Of a stretch of 20,828 bases of DNA, positions 6,983 to 13,859 are shown in pieces. A program made the position numbers and the translations under genes. The number at the start of each line of letters is the position of its first letter. The first letter of the stretch is position 1. Below the pieces are notes generated by a model that did not search any database, had not been told where the DNA came from, and saw only the letters and a list, made by a program, of their open reading frames with translations. Source of the DNA: [Leptolyngbya] sp. JSC-1 (lineage in GTDB: Bacteria > Cyanobacteriota > Cyanobacteriia > Elainellales > Elainellaceae); the NCBI GenBank assembly GCA_000733415.1, contig KL662191.1, positions 1,647,839 through 1,668,666 of the forward strand, read 5' to 3'.

Positions 6983-7444
6983 TCAAAAACTCTTCGTTTG
7001 TAACAAGTATGGTTGAGCATATTCGTTTGTGAATATGAATGCTTCTACACGCTTCACAGTATTCTGTGCTCTAATGGCTAGCTCTGCATAGAGATTGGCG
7101 TAAGTGATAGCCTGTTCCTCAACTGCTCGTCGTTTCTTGCGGTTACTCGTCCTTTTCGTTGATCCAGTCCGCCCCTCCCCTTCAAGGTCAATCCACTTCA
7201 CTTCGACAACACCAAAGCACCCGATGCCATCAGTAAACACCAAATCTCCACGCCCCTTGTCAGTTCGACCTGCTTCTACTTCCCATTCATCCTCAATCAC
7301 ATATGGATAATTAGGAAGCAATTGATGACTGCTCAAAACCAATTGACGCTTGAGAGCATATTCATTATTTCTATCCCAATCTCGCCCATTGAAATATTCC
7401 AGAAGTATGCAATTTCGATGTTCTATCTTACTTTTATCCATCAT
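6983..7444 (-). CDS. PD-(D/E)XK nuclease-like protein
   Basis: The 153-residue protein carries the core of the restriction-endonuclease-like fold: acidic E51-D-E-W-E55, then G-D67-L-V-F, and the signature E81-V-K83 at the end of a beta strand (GVVEVKWID). A basic stretch (TKRTSNRKKRR) follows, which may contact nucleic acid, and a helix with AVEEQAITYANLYAE. This is a plausible catalytic D-(X)n-E-x-K set. The target is not known, and proteins of this kind can also be non-cutting. It is the last of three minus-strand genes before the reversed attC6; 40 bp separates it from DUF2442. Confidence 0.65.
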   Translation of the reverse strand: MMDKSKIEHRNCILLEYFNGRDWDRNNEYALKRQLVLSSHQLLPNYPYVIEDEWEVEAGRTDKGRGDLVFTDGIGCFGVVEVKWIDLEGEGRTGSTKRTSNRKKRRAVEEQAITYANLYAELAIRAQNTVKRVEAFIFTNEYAQPYLLQTKSF

Positions 7445-7484
7445 CTGAACAGACGCAATACTGAAAATATGCTTTGTATATCTT

Positions 7485-7760
7485 TTATCGTGGAATTTCC
7501 TTACCAGCCTTTGGAGCAGGTGCCCCCCGTAACATTCCTTCCGTGCTTAAATCCTCGTCTATTTCTTCCCAGTGAATACCATAGCCTCCTCCACATACTT
7601 CCCATTGTGTTCTCTGCTCAGGTGTAGCATTAAACAATCTTGGATACCAGACTAAGGGCACAGTAATAGTTCTTCCATCCATCAAATCAACACTGATACT
7701 CTCTTCTGTGAAAGAGACGTGCTTAACTCTCTCGTCTGCTCGAATCGCTAAAATACCCAT
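7485..7760 (-). CDS. DUF2442 domain protein (antitoxin-like partner)
   Basis: The 91-residue protein has the DUF2442 pattern: an N-terminal strand set with V-K-H-V-S-F..I-S-V-D-L-M-D-G-R-T-I-T-V-P-L-V-W-Y-P-R-L and a later G-G-Y-G-I-H-W-E-E-I-D-E-D-L-S segment. DUF2442 and DUF4160 genes are frequent neighbours and have been suggested to form toxin-antitoxin-like pairs. Its start overlaps the end of the DUF4160 gene by 38 bp, which supports coupling. The C-terminal tail (PAPKAGKEIPR) is basic. The biochemical role is not established. Confidence 0.85.
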   Translation of the reverse strand: MGILAIRADERVKHVSFTEESISVDLMDGRTITVPLVWYPRLFNATPEQRTQWEVCGGGYGIHWEEIDEDLSTEGMLRGAPAPKAGKEIPR

Positions 7761-7977
7761 ACCAAGCCTCCACTAGTGTTTGTTGATTCTCTTGTACTAA
7801 TGACTGTAGTTTCCGAAGCTCTTTAGCACTAAAGCCAAGGTTACTTGCTAAACTGACTGGTTCTAACCAGAATTTAGTCGATAGCTTGTCTCGGTCAATG
7901 TGAACATGGGGTGGTTCATTTGATTCATGGCTGTAGAAGTAGAGTCGGTAAGGACCTACCCGTAAAATTGTTGGCAT
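7723..7977 (-). CDS. DUF4160 domain protein
   Basis: The protein begins with the family signature MPTILRVGPYRLYFYSHE, so ATG 7977 is preferred over the upstream ATG at 7992. The conserved P-P-H-V-H-I motif follows, then A-K-E-L-R-K-L and E-N-Q..L-V-E-A-W. The length of 84 residues is normal for the family. It is the first gene of the minus-strand block, 61 bp from attC7. With DUF2442 it probably forms a two-gene unit; a toxin role is proposed for such pairs but not proven here. Confidence 0.87.
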   Translation of the reverse strand: MPTILRVGPYRLYFYSHESNEPPHVHIDRDKLSTKFWLEPVSLASNLGFSAKELRKLQSLVQENQQTLVEAWYGYFSDSSRRES

Positions 7978-8037
7978 GATTCTAGGGTACACATTATCTA
8001 GATGTAGAATACCTCAGCAAGAGGTAAGTAGGCAGAG

Positions 8038-8124
8038 GGCTAACAATTCAAATGCAGCGGACGGTTGGAAGCCGCTGGTGCTGAGTTCCAATTTGTCTGC
8101 CGCCGCTGATTTGAGACGTTATAC
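8038..8124 (+). other. attC site 7 (plus orientation)
   Basis: R'' GGCTAAC (8038-8044) and R'-like GTTATAC (8118-8124). The left arm TTCAAATGCAGCGGACGG and the right arm (complement CTCAAATCAGCGGCGG) are identical to those of attC1, and the loop is similar too. The extra bases on the left give plus direction. Confidence 0.9.
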
Positions 8125-8193
8125 GGCTCCAGCTATCGGTGGGGGTATGGTTGAGAGCGTACCTGTTGGAACCAGAATATTTCTGAATTCAAC

Positions 8194-8233
8194 TTGGGGT
8201 AATCGCATCTCTTCCAAAGCACGATCACCCCAA
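8194..8233 (-). terminator. hairpin downstream of the small minus-strand gene
   Basis: TTGGGGTAATCG (8194-8205) pairs with CGATCACCCCAA (8222-8233) at 11 of 12 positions, a few bases past the stop codon of the minus-strand gene at 8239. No T-run follows on either strand, so this may be a 3'-end hairpin rather than a classical terminator. Confidence 0.4.
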
Positions 8234-8238
8234 ATTGA

Positions 8239-8427
8239 TTAGCGAAACGATCGAGTCATCACAATCACGCGCACCAATCCGGTGATGCCGCTGGTGAGAA
8301 TTGAAATCAGGATCGCGATCGCTAAAATCACCGCTGTTGGGGATTCAGATTGGATAATCGGGGTGGGATCGATCGGAGCAATCTGTGAGGTAGCTTGATG
8401 GGTTAATGTGGGCTGTTGTTGATTCAT
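8239..8427 (-). CDS. small single-pass membrane protein
   Basis: The 62-residue protein, starting at ATG 8427 (MNQQQPTLTHQ), has a polar, proline-rich N-terminus and one clear transmembrane segment at about residues 34-54 (VILAIAILISILTSGITGLV), ending in a short basic tail (MTRSFR). A longer frame from 8466 adds unremarkable residues. It is divergent from the STAND NTPase gene, with 127 bp between the two starts, which must hold both promoters. The role is unknown; a membrane partner or effector for the NTPase is possible but not shown. Confidence 0.6.
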   Translation of the reverse strand: MNQQQPTLTHQATSQIAPIDPTPIIQSESPTAVILAIAILISILTSGITGLVRVIVMTRSFR

Positions 8428-8554
8428 TGGAATGACCTTGTGAACTCGATGACCCAATTCTCGCAACCCCTGCCAGCCCTGTCGTTACGAGAAATTCCGA
8501 AAAAGTAAGGTTATGATTGAGATGATTTTCCTGCCTCACGTCTTGCGTTAAGCC

Positions 8555-11125
8555 ATGCCCCCAGAAGATGCTATCCAGATTGCTGATGAAGTGCTGCTTG
8601 TCCAGGTTGGCAACCCTTTAACGGATATTCAGCGCCTGATTTTGCGTGAGTCTCTGGCTGGTAAGGGGTATGAGCGTATGGAAGGCTATGCGCCTCAGCA
8701 CATCAAAAACGAGGGTAAGAAACTGTGGGACTTGCTTTCTGAGGCTTTAGGGGAGAAAGTCAGCAAAACCAGTTTTGAAGGGGCATTAGAGAAACGGTGG
8801 AAATTGGGCAAGCTGATACCCAAGCCACCATTGCTATCGATCTACAATCCTCAAACTTGGGTAGGGCGCAAGGCAATCATTGATGAATGTCTGCCTAAAC
8901 TACATGGACGGACAAGAATTCTTTGGATTACGGGTATTTCAGGGATCGGGAAGACGGCACTCGGAGAATGTCTTGCCAGCCAAGCTTGGCAGGGTGATCC
9001 TTCGTTTCAATGGGTATATCTGGAAATTTTAGAGGGGCAGAGCGTTGAGTTTGTCTCGGTTGCGGCAGAACTCCTGGCGAAATTGGGTGAAGTAGACCTC
9101 GATCCACAGGAACGTAATGACCCCAAACGTTTGATGGAGCGGCTAATCCGAAAACTGAACAGTAGTCGCTATTGGCTTCAGGTCGATTCGCTCGAACGAT
9201 TGCTCAGTTCTGAACAGCCGACTGAAACGGAATTTGCCGATCACCACTGGGGAACCTTTCTTCAACGCTGTTTGACAGAGCCGAATTTTGCCAGTCGGTT
9301 GGTATTAACGGCACAAGCCTTGCCGAGTTCGTTGGCAGAATTCGAGGAGCGCTATCCCAATTGTTGGCAGGCGATTACGTTACAGGGGTTGTTGGCGTAT
9401 CAGCCAGATGATCTGCAATGGAATGAGCATTTAGCGCTCTTTGCTAAGAATGGCTTGAGGGTGGATGACAGCAATTCCAGCCATTTGCGACGCATTGGGC
9501 AAATCTATGAAGGTCATCCGTTGGTGTTGCAGGTAATTGCCAAAGAGATTCTGGCTGCGCCGTTTGCTGGCAATGTGGCAAAGTATTGGGAACGATACGG
9601 CAATGAGTTTGAACAAGTCGCACGGGAACTGCAAGCGGAACGGGTTAGACCAGAACTCTATAATCAAGCGTTGCAAAAGCGAGTTCGTCGTCGAGTGGAA
9701 CTGTCGCTGAAGCAGTTGCCTCCCAATGCATTGGAGTTGCTCTGTCGCAGTTCGGTTTATCGCCGTCCCGTTCTAGAAACGTTTTGGCTGTCGATGCTTG
9801 AAGAGCAGACCTCCCAGCGACGGCAGCAGGCTTATCAGATCTTGCATGAACGGGCGTTTGTGGAACGAGAAGGCATCCACCAAAATCAGTTTTTGATTCG
9901 CCAACATAACCTTGTTCGGGCTGTTGCCCATGATTTGCTCAAGGCTGATCCTCAGATGTGGCATCAGTCGGAACGCCAAGCCGCTCACCTCTGGTTGACC
10001 GTCTACGAACCTGCTGCCAATGCACCTAACCTGGAAACTGTGCGCGGCTATTTGGAAGCGTTTGACCACTACTGTGAAGTTGAGGATTGGGAAAAAGCAG
10101 GCGAGATTTATATGCAGAACCTTGAGACAACGAATCAAGCGCTGCATCAGCAATTATTCATTTGGAGTAATTATCAAGAGCTGATTAAAATTAGCGATCG
10201 CTTAGCTCAGGACGTTTCAAGCGTACAAATCAGGTGTTTTCTCAATCTAGGTAACTCTAATAATTGCCTAGGGAATCCGAATAGAGCTATTGAATGGTAT
10301 GAGAAGGCTTTGTCTACTGCACAGGAGATTGGTGATCGCCGTGGCGAAGGTTCTTCTCTAGGCAATCTGGGGCTTGCATACAACAGATTGGGGCAGTATG
10401 AGCGGGCGATTGACTATATTCAGCAATATCTGACGATCTCGCGGGAGCTTGAAGATCTCCGTGGCGAAGGTAATGCCCTGGGTAATCTAGGGAACGCATA
10501 CTACAGGTTGGGGCAGTATGAGCGGGCGATCGACCTTTATCAGGAACTCCTGACGATCTCGCGGGAGCTTGACAATCCCAAGGGCAAAGGCGCTGCCCTA
10601 GGCAATCTAGGGAATGCGTACCGCATTTTGGGGCAGTATGAGCAGGCGATCGACTTCCTTCAGCAATCTCTGGCGATCACGCGGGAGATTGGCGATCGTC
10701 ACAGCGAAGGCAATGCCCTAGGCAATCTGGGGAGTGCATACTACAATTTGAGGCAGTATGAGCGGGCAATTGACCTCCATCAGCAAGCCTTGGTGATTAG
10801 TCGGGAGATTGGTGATCGTCAGGGTGAAGGCGCTGACCTTGTCAACACGGGAGCAACTCAACTCAAACTGGAGCAGTATCCAGAAGCTTTAACCAACAAC
10901 CAAACTGCACTGCAGATTTTTCAAGAGATTGGTAGTCGCGATGGTGAAGCTGCAGCCCTCAAGAATTTGGCGGAACTGCATCAAGCCTTGGGTGAGGTCG
11001 AGGTAGCGCGGCAGTATTGTCAGCAGGCGTTGGAGTTAGCGACAGAGTTGGGGATTCCATTGGCAGAAGAATGCCAGAAATTGAAGCAAGAATTAGCAGA
11101 ACGGGGAGCGGAGGAGGGAAAATGA
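8555..11125 (+). CDS. STAND-type NTPase with N-terminal HTH-like domain and TPR repeats
   Basis: The 856-residue protein has three parts. Residues 1-82 match the N-terminal helical domain seen in cyanobacterial vWA-MoxR-associated and STAND proteins. Residues 100-480 form an NTPase of NB-ARC type: Walker A G127-I-S-G-I-G-K-T134, a Walker-B-like strand YWLQVDSLERL, and a winged-helix-like RRRVELSLKQL region. Residues about 555-835 hold seven 40-residue TPR units with LGNLGNAYY..LGQYERAIDLYQ..LTISRE cores. Such proteins sense ligands with the repeats, oligomerise and trigger an N-terminal effector; many act in signalling or phage defence. No obvious killing domain is fused. Its stop overlaps the HicA start by four bases, so it leads an operon in a 3.5-kb cassette. 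Confidence 0.88.
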   Translation: MPPEDAIQIADEVLLVQVGNPLTDIQRLILRESLAGKGYERMEGYAPQHIKNEGKKLWDLLSEALGEKVSKTSFEGALEKRWKLGKLIPKPPLLSIYNPQTWVGRKAIIDECLPKLHGRTRILWITGISGIGKTALGECLASQAWQGDPSFQWVYLEILEGQSVEFVSVAAELLAKLGEVDLDPQERNDPKRLMERLIRKLNSSRYWLQVDSLERLLSSEQPTETEFADHHWGTFLQRCLTEPNFASRLVLTAQALPSSLAEFEERYPNCWQAITLQGLLAYQPDDLQWNEHLALFAKNGLRVDDSNSSHLRRIGQIYEGHPLVLQVIAKEILAAPFAGNVAKYWERYGNEFEQVARELQAERVRPELYNQALQKRVRRRVELSLKQLPPNALELLCRSSVYRRPVLETFWLSMLEEQTSQRRQQAYQILHERAFVEREGIHQNQFLIRQHNLVRAVAHDLLKADPQMWHQSERQAAHLWLTVYEPAANAPNLETVRGYLEAFDHYCEVEDWEKAGEIYMQNLETTNQALHQQLFIWSNYQELIKISDRLAQDVSSVQIRCFLNLGNSNNCLGNPNRAIEWYEKALSTAQEIGDRRGEGSSLGNLGLAYNRLGQYERAIDYIQQYLTISRELEDLRGEGNALGNLGNAYYRLGQYERAIDLYQELLTISRELDNPKGKGAALGNLGNAYRILGQYEQAIDFLQQSLAITREIGDRHSEGNALGNLGSAYYNLRQYERAIDLHQQALVISREIGDRQGEGADLVNTGATQLKLEQYPEALTNNQTALQIFQEIGSRDGEAAALKNLAELHQALGEVEVARQYCQQALELATELGIPLAEECQKLKQELAERGAEEGK
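10350..10830 (+). repeat. 120-bp tandem repeats coding for TPR units
   Basis: Four successive 120-bp units in the STAND NTPase gene share long identical DNA runs such as GGGCAGTATGAGCGGGCGAT. Flanking units are more diverged. The similarity at DNA level suggests recent unit duplication or gene conversion, so the repeat number may differ between strains. Confidence 0.8.
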
Positions 11126-11382
11126 GCCAACGAGATAAACTATTGGTCAAAATCCTGCTGGGAAGTTCCGATGCCAACATTCCCTTTGAGCCACTCTGTC
11201 AACTGCTTCGCGCGCTCGATTTCGATGAGCGAATACGGGGAAGCCACCATATTTTTTCTAAAGATGGTATCGAGGAAATTTTGAATCTCCAACCCAAGCA
11301 AGGCAAAGCCAAAGTTTATCAAGTCAAACAAGTCCGCGACATAATTTTGAGATATCAACTCGGAGGTCAAGATGAAGATTAA
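11122..11382 (+). CDS. hicA: HicA family toxin
   Basis: The 86-residue protein begins at ATG 11122, overlapping the NTPase stop (ATGA), with GGAGG upstream. It shows the HicA pattern: an N-terminal K-L-L-V-K-I-L-L-G helix, L-C-Q-L-L-R-A-L-D-F, the catalytic-histidine region R-G-S-H-H-I-F, then I-L-N-L-Q-P..K-V-Y-Q-V-K-Q-V-R-D-I-I. HicA is an mRNA interferase with a double-stranded-RNA-binding fold, neutralised by HicB. The hicB start lies 11 bp inside its end. Coupling to the STAND protein suggests co-expression, with HicA as a candidate downstream effector. Confidence 0.85.
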   Translation: MSQRDKLLVKILLGSSDANIPFEPLCQLLRALDFDERIRGSHHIFSKDGIEEILNLQPKQGKAKVYQVKQVRDIILRYQLGGQDED

Positions 11383-11584
11383 GTACGAACTGATTATTTA
11401 CTGGAGTGAGATCGATCAAGCTTTCATTGTTGAAGTACCTGAACTACCCGGTTGTGCAGCCGATGGCGAAACCTATCAGGATGCCGTGCAAAATGCCGAA
11501 GTTGTGATTCAAGAATGGATTGAAACTGCACAAGAGTTGGGGCGACCCATTCCAGAACCTAGAGGTAGGTTACTGTTTGCCTAA
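11372..11584 (+). CDS. hicB: HicB family antitoxin
   Basis: The 70-residue protein has the HicB signature: Y-W-S-E-I-D-Q-A-F-I-V-E-V-P-E-L-P-G-C-A-A-D-G-E-T-Y-Q-D-A. It is the short form, with only the partial RNase-H-like domain and no C-terminal DNA-binding domain, so it should bind HicA but probably does not repress its own promoter. The AACTCGGAGG ribosome-binding region lies within hicA. It ends 43 bp before attC8, so it closes the NTPase/HicAB cassette. Confidence 0.9.
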   Translation: MKIKYELIIYWSEIDQAFIVEVPELPGCAADGETYQDAVQNAEVVIQEWIETAQELGRPIPEPRGRLLFA

Positions 11585-11627
11585 ATTGTCAGCTTAGAAA
11601 GGTTGAGTTTGGTCGAGTAGAAACGCC

Positions 11628-11713
11628 GTATAACAAATCGTTGCAGCGGCGGAATAAAGATGGTCGGTAGAGATGCCCAAGTTACTTGCCGCCGCTGAAC
11701 TCAATCGTTAGGT
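11628..11713 (+). other. attC site 8 (plus orientation)
   Basis: R'' GTATAAC (11628-11634) and R' GTTAGGT (11707-11713). The left arm TCGTTGCAGCGGCGG pairs with a right arm whose complement is GAGTTCAGCGGCGG, with one extra base on the left. The ATG of the next frame falls inside the right arm. Confidence 0.87.
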
Positions 11714-12054
11714 GTCAACCAGGAGTAAAGTATGAGTATAGCCAAGAATCTCAGCCTGCAAGAGAAACCCGCTACACAGTTACTGCCGATGAAGAAACAG
11801 GAACGGTTACACTATCATCCCAATTCTCAAGGGAAGAGATTGATAATCGTATTCAAGAACTCTCTCAAGGAACTGAAGACGCAGAGGAGGACACGCAAGA
11901 AGGACCATTTCCGATTAGAAAAATTTGGTGGTGTGTCACTTGTCAATCAGGAGTGAGGAGAAGTGTAAAAGCATATACTGAAGTAGATGCAGGTTTCAGT
12001 GTGTGTGGAGTTCAATCTTTTGGTGTGCGGAGAGGCAAATGCCCAGGAGATTGA
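11686..12054 (+). CDS. small Cys-containing hypothetical protein, start uncertain
   Basis: The frame runs to 12054 and could start at ATG 11686, which lies inside the attC8 right arm. The best ribosome-binding site (CCAGGAG) instead serves ATG 11732 in another frame, whose first residues (MSIAKNLSLQ) look natural; a one- or two-base shift may have occurred. The protein-like part runs from T-V-T-A-D-E-E-T-G-T-V-T through an acidic segment to W-W-C83-V-T-C86, C107 and C119, perhaps a metal-binding or disulphide-bonded tail. I do not recognise the family. It is in the same cassette as the PIN pair, with 90-108 bp between them. Confidence 0.5.
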   Translation: MPPLNSIVRCQPGVKYEYSQESQPARETRYTVTADEETGTVTLSSQFSREEIDNRIQELSQGTEDAEEDTQEGPFPIRKIWWCVTCQSGVRRSVKAYTEVDAGFSVCGVQSFGVRRGKCPGD

Positions 12055-12162
12055 TCTAGGAAGTATTTCGGCTGTCAAGCTATTCCTATAATTTGGTAGG
12101 CTATATATGAGAAAATTCATGGGGTAGGACTTTTGGTTTAAGGGGTGTTGCAAGTTTGTATT

Positions 12163-12603
12163 ATGAGGATTTATTTCGATATGTGCAGTTTGCAACGCCC
12201 ACTTGATACCAAGACGCAAATTCGAGTCGCTGTTGAAGCTGAAGCTATTCTCAATGTTATTGCACTATGGGAAGCTGGACAGTTCGAATTAGTGTCTTCA
12301 CAAGCCTTGATGTTTGAAGCTGAACAAATTACGCTCTCTCCAAGAAAAGCGTATGTTTTAGAGGTGTTATCGAAGGCAAACTTATTTCTTCAGCCTAATA
12401 AACAAATCGAAGAACGAGCGCAAGTTTTTGTCAACTCAGGTATCAAACCACTTGATGCATTGCATCTGGCTTTTTCAGTTGAGGCAGAAGCAGATTATTT
12501 CTGCACATGCGATGACAGATTCTTAAGACGGGCTAAGGAAGTTGATACTTGGCAGACCAAAGTTGTTTCTCCTCTTGAACTGATTACGGAGCTGTCGCAA
12601 TGA
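12163..12603 (+). CDS. PIN-domain protein (toxin-like ribonuclease)
   Basis: The protein has 146 residues from ATG 12163 (MRIYFDMCSL); a GTG at 12145 with a closer AAGGGG could extend it by six residues. It has the PIN layout: an acidic D6 near the N-terminus, an acidic residue in the middle helix, L-D-A-L-H-L-A, and the final F-C-T-C-D-D-R-F-L strand with acidic residues. PIN toxins cut RNA using a metal-binding acidic cluster. Its stop overlaps the next ATG by four bases, typical of a toxin-antitoxin operon, here with the PIN gene first. The substrate is unknown. Confidence 0.82.
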   Translation: MRIYFDMCSLQRPLDTKTQIRVAVEAEAILNVIALWEAGQFELVSSQALMFEAEQITLSPRKAYVLEVLSKANLFLQPNKQIEERAQVFVNSGIKPLDALHLAFSVEAEADYFCTCDDRFLRRAKEVDTWQTKVVSPLELITELSQ

Positions 12604-12797
12604 GCAGTCAAACGAAGTCCCTGAGTGAAATTACTCAGCAAGCAATTCAAGTGCTATCTAAAGAAATTGGCATCGCAAGTACGGTACGTTTTTTAAATCA
12701 GTTTTCAACCGGGTATGGCAACTATACAGAAGAGCGCGAAAGTCTCTTCAAAGACTTAACATTAGACGAGATTTTGAAGCGTATGCAAGACACCTAA
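12600..12797 (+). CDS. small partner of the PIN protein (antitoxin-like)
   Basis: The 65-residue protein is helical and acidic at its C-terminus (L-T-L-D-E-I-L-K-R-M-Q-D-T). It overlaps the PIN gene by ATGA and is probably its antitoxin, though no DNA-binding motif is obvious. The TAA stop lies within the R'' box of attC9; its last base is now supplied by the inserted group II intron, and the original uninterrupted site also reads TAA. The insertion therefore leaves the protein intact. Confidence 0.72.
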   Translation: MSSQTKSLSEITQQAIQVLSKEIGIASTVRFLNQFSTGYGNYTEERESLFKDLTLDEILKRMQDT

Positions 12798-12832
12798 TCG
12801 GGTCGAGAAGGGTATTTAACTCTTCCCTGCCC

Positions 12833-12867
12833 CACCACCTGCCAGGCGGCTCCGCAACAGGCGGTTC
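12833..12867 (-). ncRNA. group II intron domain V
   Basis: The minus-strand hairpin starting GAACCGCC and ending GGTGGTG, with a GCGGAGC-containing apical part, has the size (about 35 nt) and form of class C domain V, the catalytic core of the ribozyme. It lies 29 bases past the reverse transcriptase remnant and about 36 bases from the intron end, as expected. Confidence 0.75.
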
Positions 12868-12895
12868 AGGAAGACGCGCAAACAAGACTAATGGC

Positions 12896-13475
12896 TTAAA
12901 CGTATCCTTGAACTTTCATCCAAAGTTGTTTAATCGATAGCAACCCCTGTTGTTCTAACCACTGATTCGTCATTCCCGTATGCGTTGCTAACGTTTTTGA
13001 TAACCGCCAATAGCCTTTGCGACTAATGCCCGTCAAAATCGCCTGACGCTTGGTTGTCCCCAGTTTGAGCAAGTTGGTGATGCGGGTTCTTGGTCTACGC
13101 CACTGCTGCCAGTAACACATCCCAATCCGCCGCCTCAACCCACCGTCTAACTCCTCAATGGGACTGTAATGTGGGGACATGCCAAAGTAGTTCATCCAGC
13201 CTCGTAAGTATCGGTTCAATCGCTCGATTCGTTCTGCCATCAAGACTCCCCAACTGCGGGAGCTTAACCCCTTGAGTCGGTGTTTGAAGTCTTGCAGGGC
13301 TTGACTAGAAGCTGCAGAATGGCTTGTTGGATCACCCGGTCAACGACACAAGAACACCCAACTTTCGCTCTCCCTTGCCTTTGGGCTTGGGAATGACCAC
13401 CCGCCGCACGGGGCGCGGTTGGTAGCTACCCTCCATCAGAGATTGGCGAACCTCATGCCAACGCAACCGCGCCAT
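12896..13475 (-). pseudogene. group II intron reverse transcriptase/maturase remnant
   Basis: The N-terminal piece (ATG 13475) matches RT blocks 0-1: V-R-Q-S-L-M-E-G-S-Y-Q-P-R-P-V-R-R-V-V-I-P-K-P. It then shifts frame near 13360, with D-R-V-I-Q-Q-A-I-L-Q continuing in the next frame. It jumps directly to the maturase end (R-L-K-G-L-S-S-R-S-W-G-V, then L-N-R-Y-L-R-G-W-M-N-Y-F). The catalytic YADD region between them is deleted. From 13243 to 12896 the maturase C-terminal domain is open (115 codons; R-R-R-I-G-M-C-Y-W, G-Y-W-R-L-S). It cannot make active reverse transcriptase. Confidence 0.85.
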
Positions 13476-13720
13476 TTACTATGCCCCTTGAACCACGGGT
13501 TTCGTTGTGTTGTGCCAACTCACCCAGCGGTCTTAGCCTGCTATGACGTTTCTGTTCGTCGGCTCGTCGATTTGCCGCTGGCTTCCTCCAGACACTCCCT
13601 TGCGGGAGCGCCCTTGCCTTAAGCTAGTGGTTATCGTCACTCGGATCTTTTCGATCATTGGACATTGGTTCCACCACAGGGGACTTTCACCCCATTAGAT
13701 CACGCCCATGCTGGGCGCAC

Positions 13721-13803
13721 ACAATTCAAATGCAGCGGAACGGCGCAGTTCTGTTGGTTGAGTTGCAGAACCTATCTGCGTCCGCTGAACTGAGCCGTTA
13801 GCT
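13721..13803 (+). other. attC site 9, right of the intron (plus orientation)
   Basis: This is most of one attC; its R'' box ACCTAAC is split, with ACCTA at 12792-12796 and AC at 13721-13722. R' is GTTAGCT (13797-13803). The left arm AATTCAAATGCAGCGGAACG pairs with a right arm whose complement reads GGCTCAGTTCAGCGGACGC, with the extra G on the left. It closes the PIN cassette. Confidence 0.87.
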
Positions 13804-13859
13804 GGCTTAAACCCTTTGTTAGGGCGTACATCAAAATTGTCTGCGAGTCGTTTGACATT

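Larger units (their letters stand above)
12797..13720 (-). mobile_element. degenerate group II intron (class C-like) inserted in attC9
   Basis: On the minus strand the element starts GTGCGCCC (13720), matching the GUGYG start of group II introns, continues with GGGGTGAAAGTCCCC, and ends with a domain V hairpin and ..CCCGAT at 12797. It is 924 bp long against about 1.8-2 kb for intact class C introns. Removing it joins ACCTA (ending 12796) to ACAATTC (from 13721) and restores a perfect attC left box, so the insertion is TTGT|T on the minus strand, the target used by integron-associated class C introns. The reverse transcriptase is broken. Confidence 0.87.

Noticed and set aside
10314..10499. 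Minus-strand frames across the TPR-coding region
   Set aside because: They are shadows of the NTPase gene; the plus-strand frame has clear repeat structure and runs uninterrupted for 856 codons.
10320..10850. Tandem repeats as a mobile or regulatory repeat
   Set aside because: The 120-bp period matches 40-residue TPR units in frame, so coding for protein repeats explains them.
13419..13622. Plus-strand open frame of 67 codons in the intron region
   Set aside because: It overlaps the intron's structural RNA part and RT start on the other strand, and has no recognisable features.
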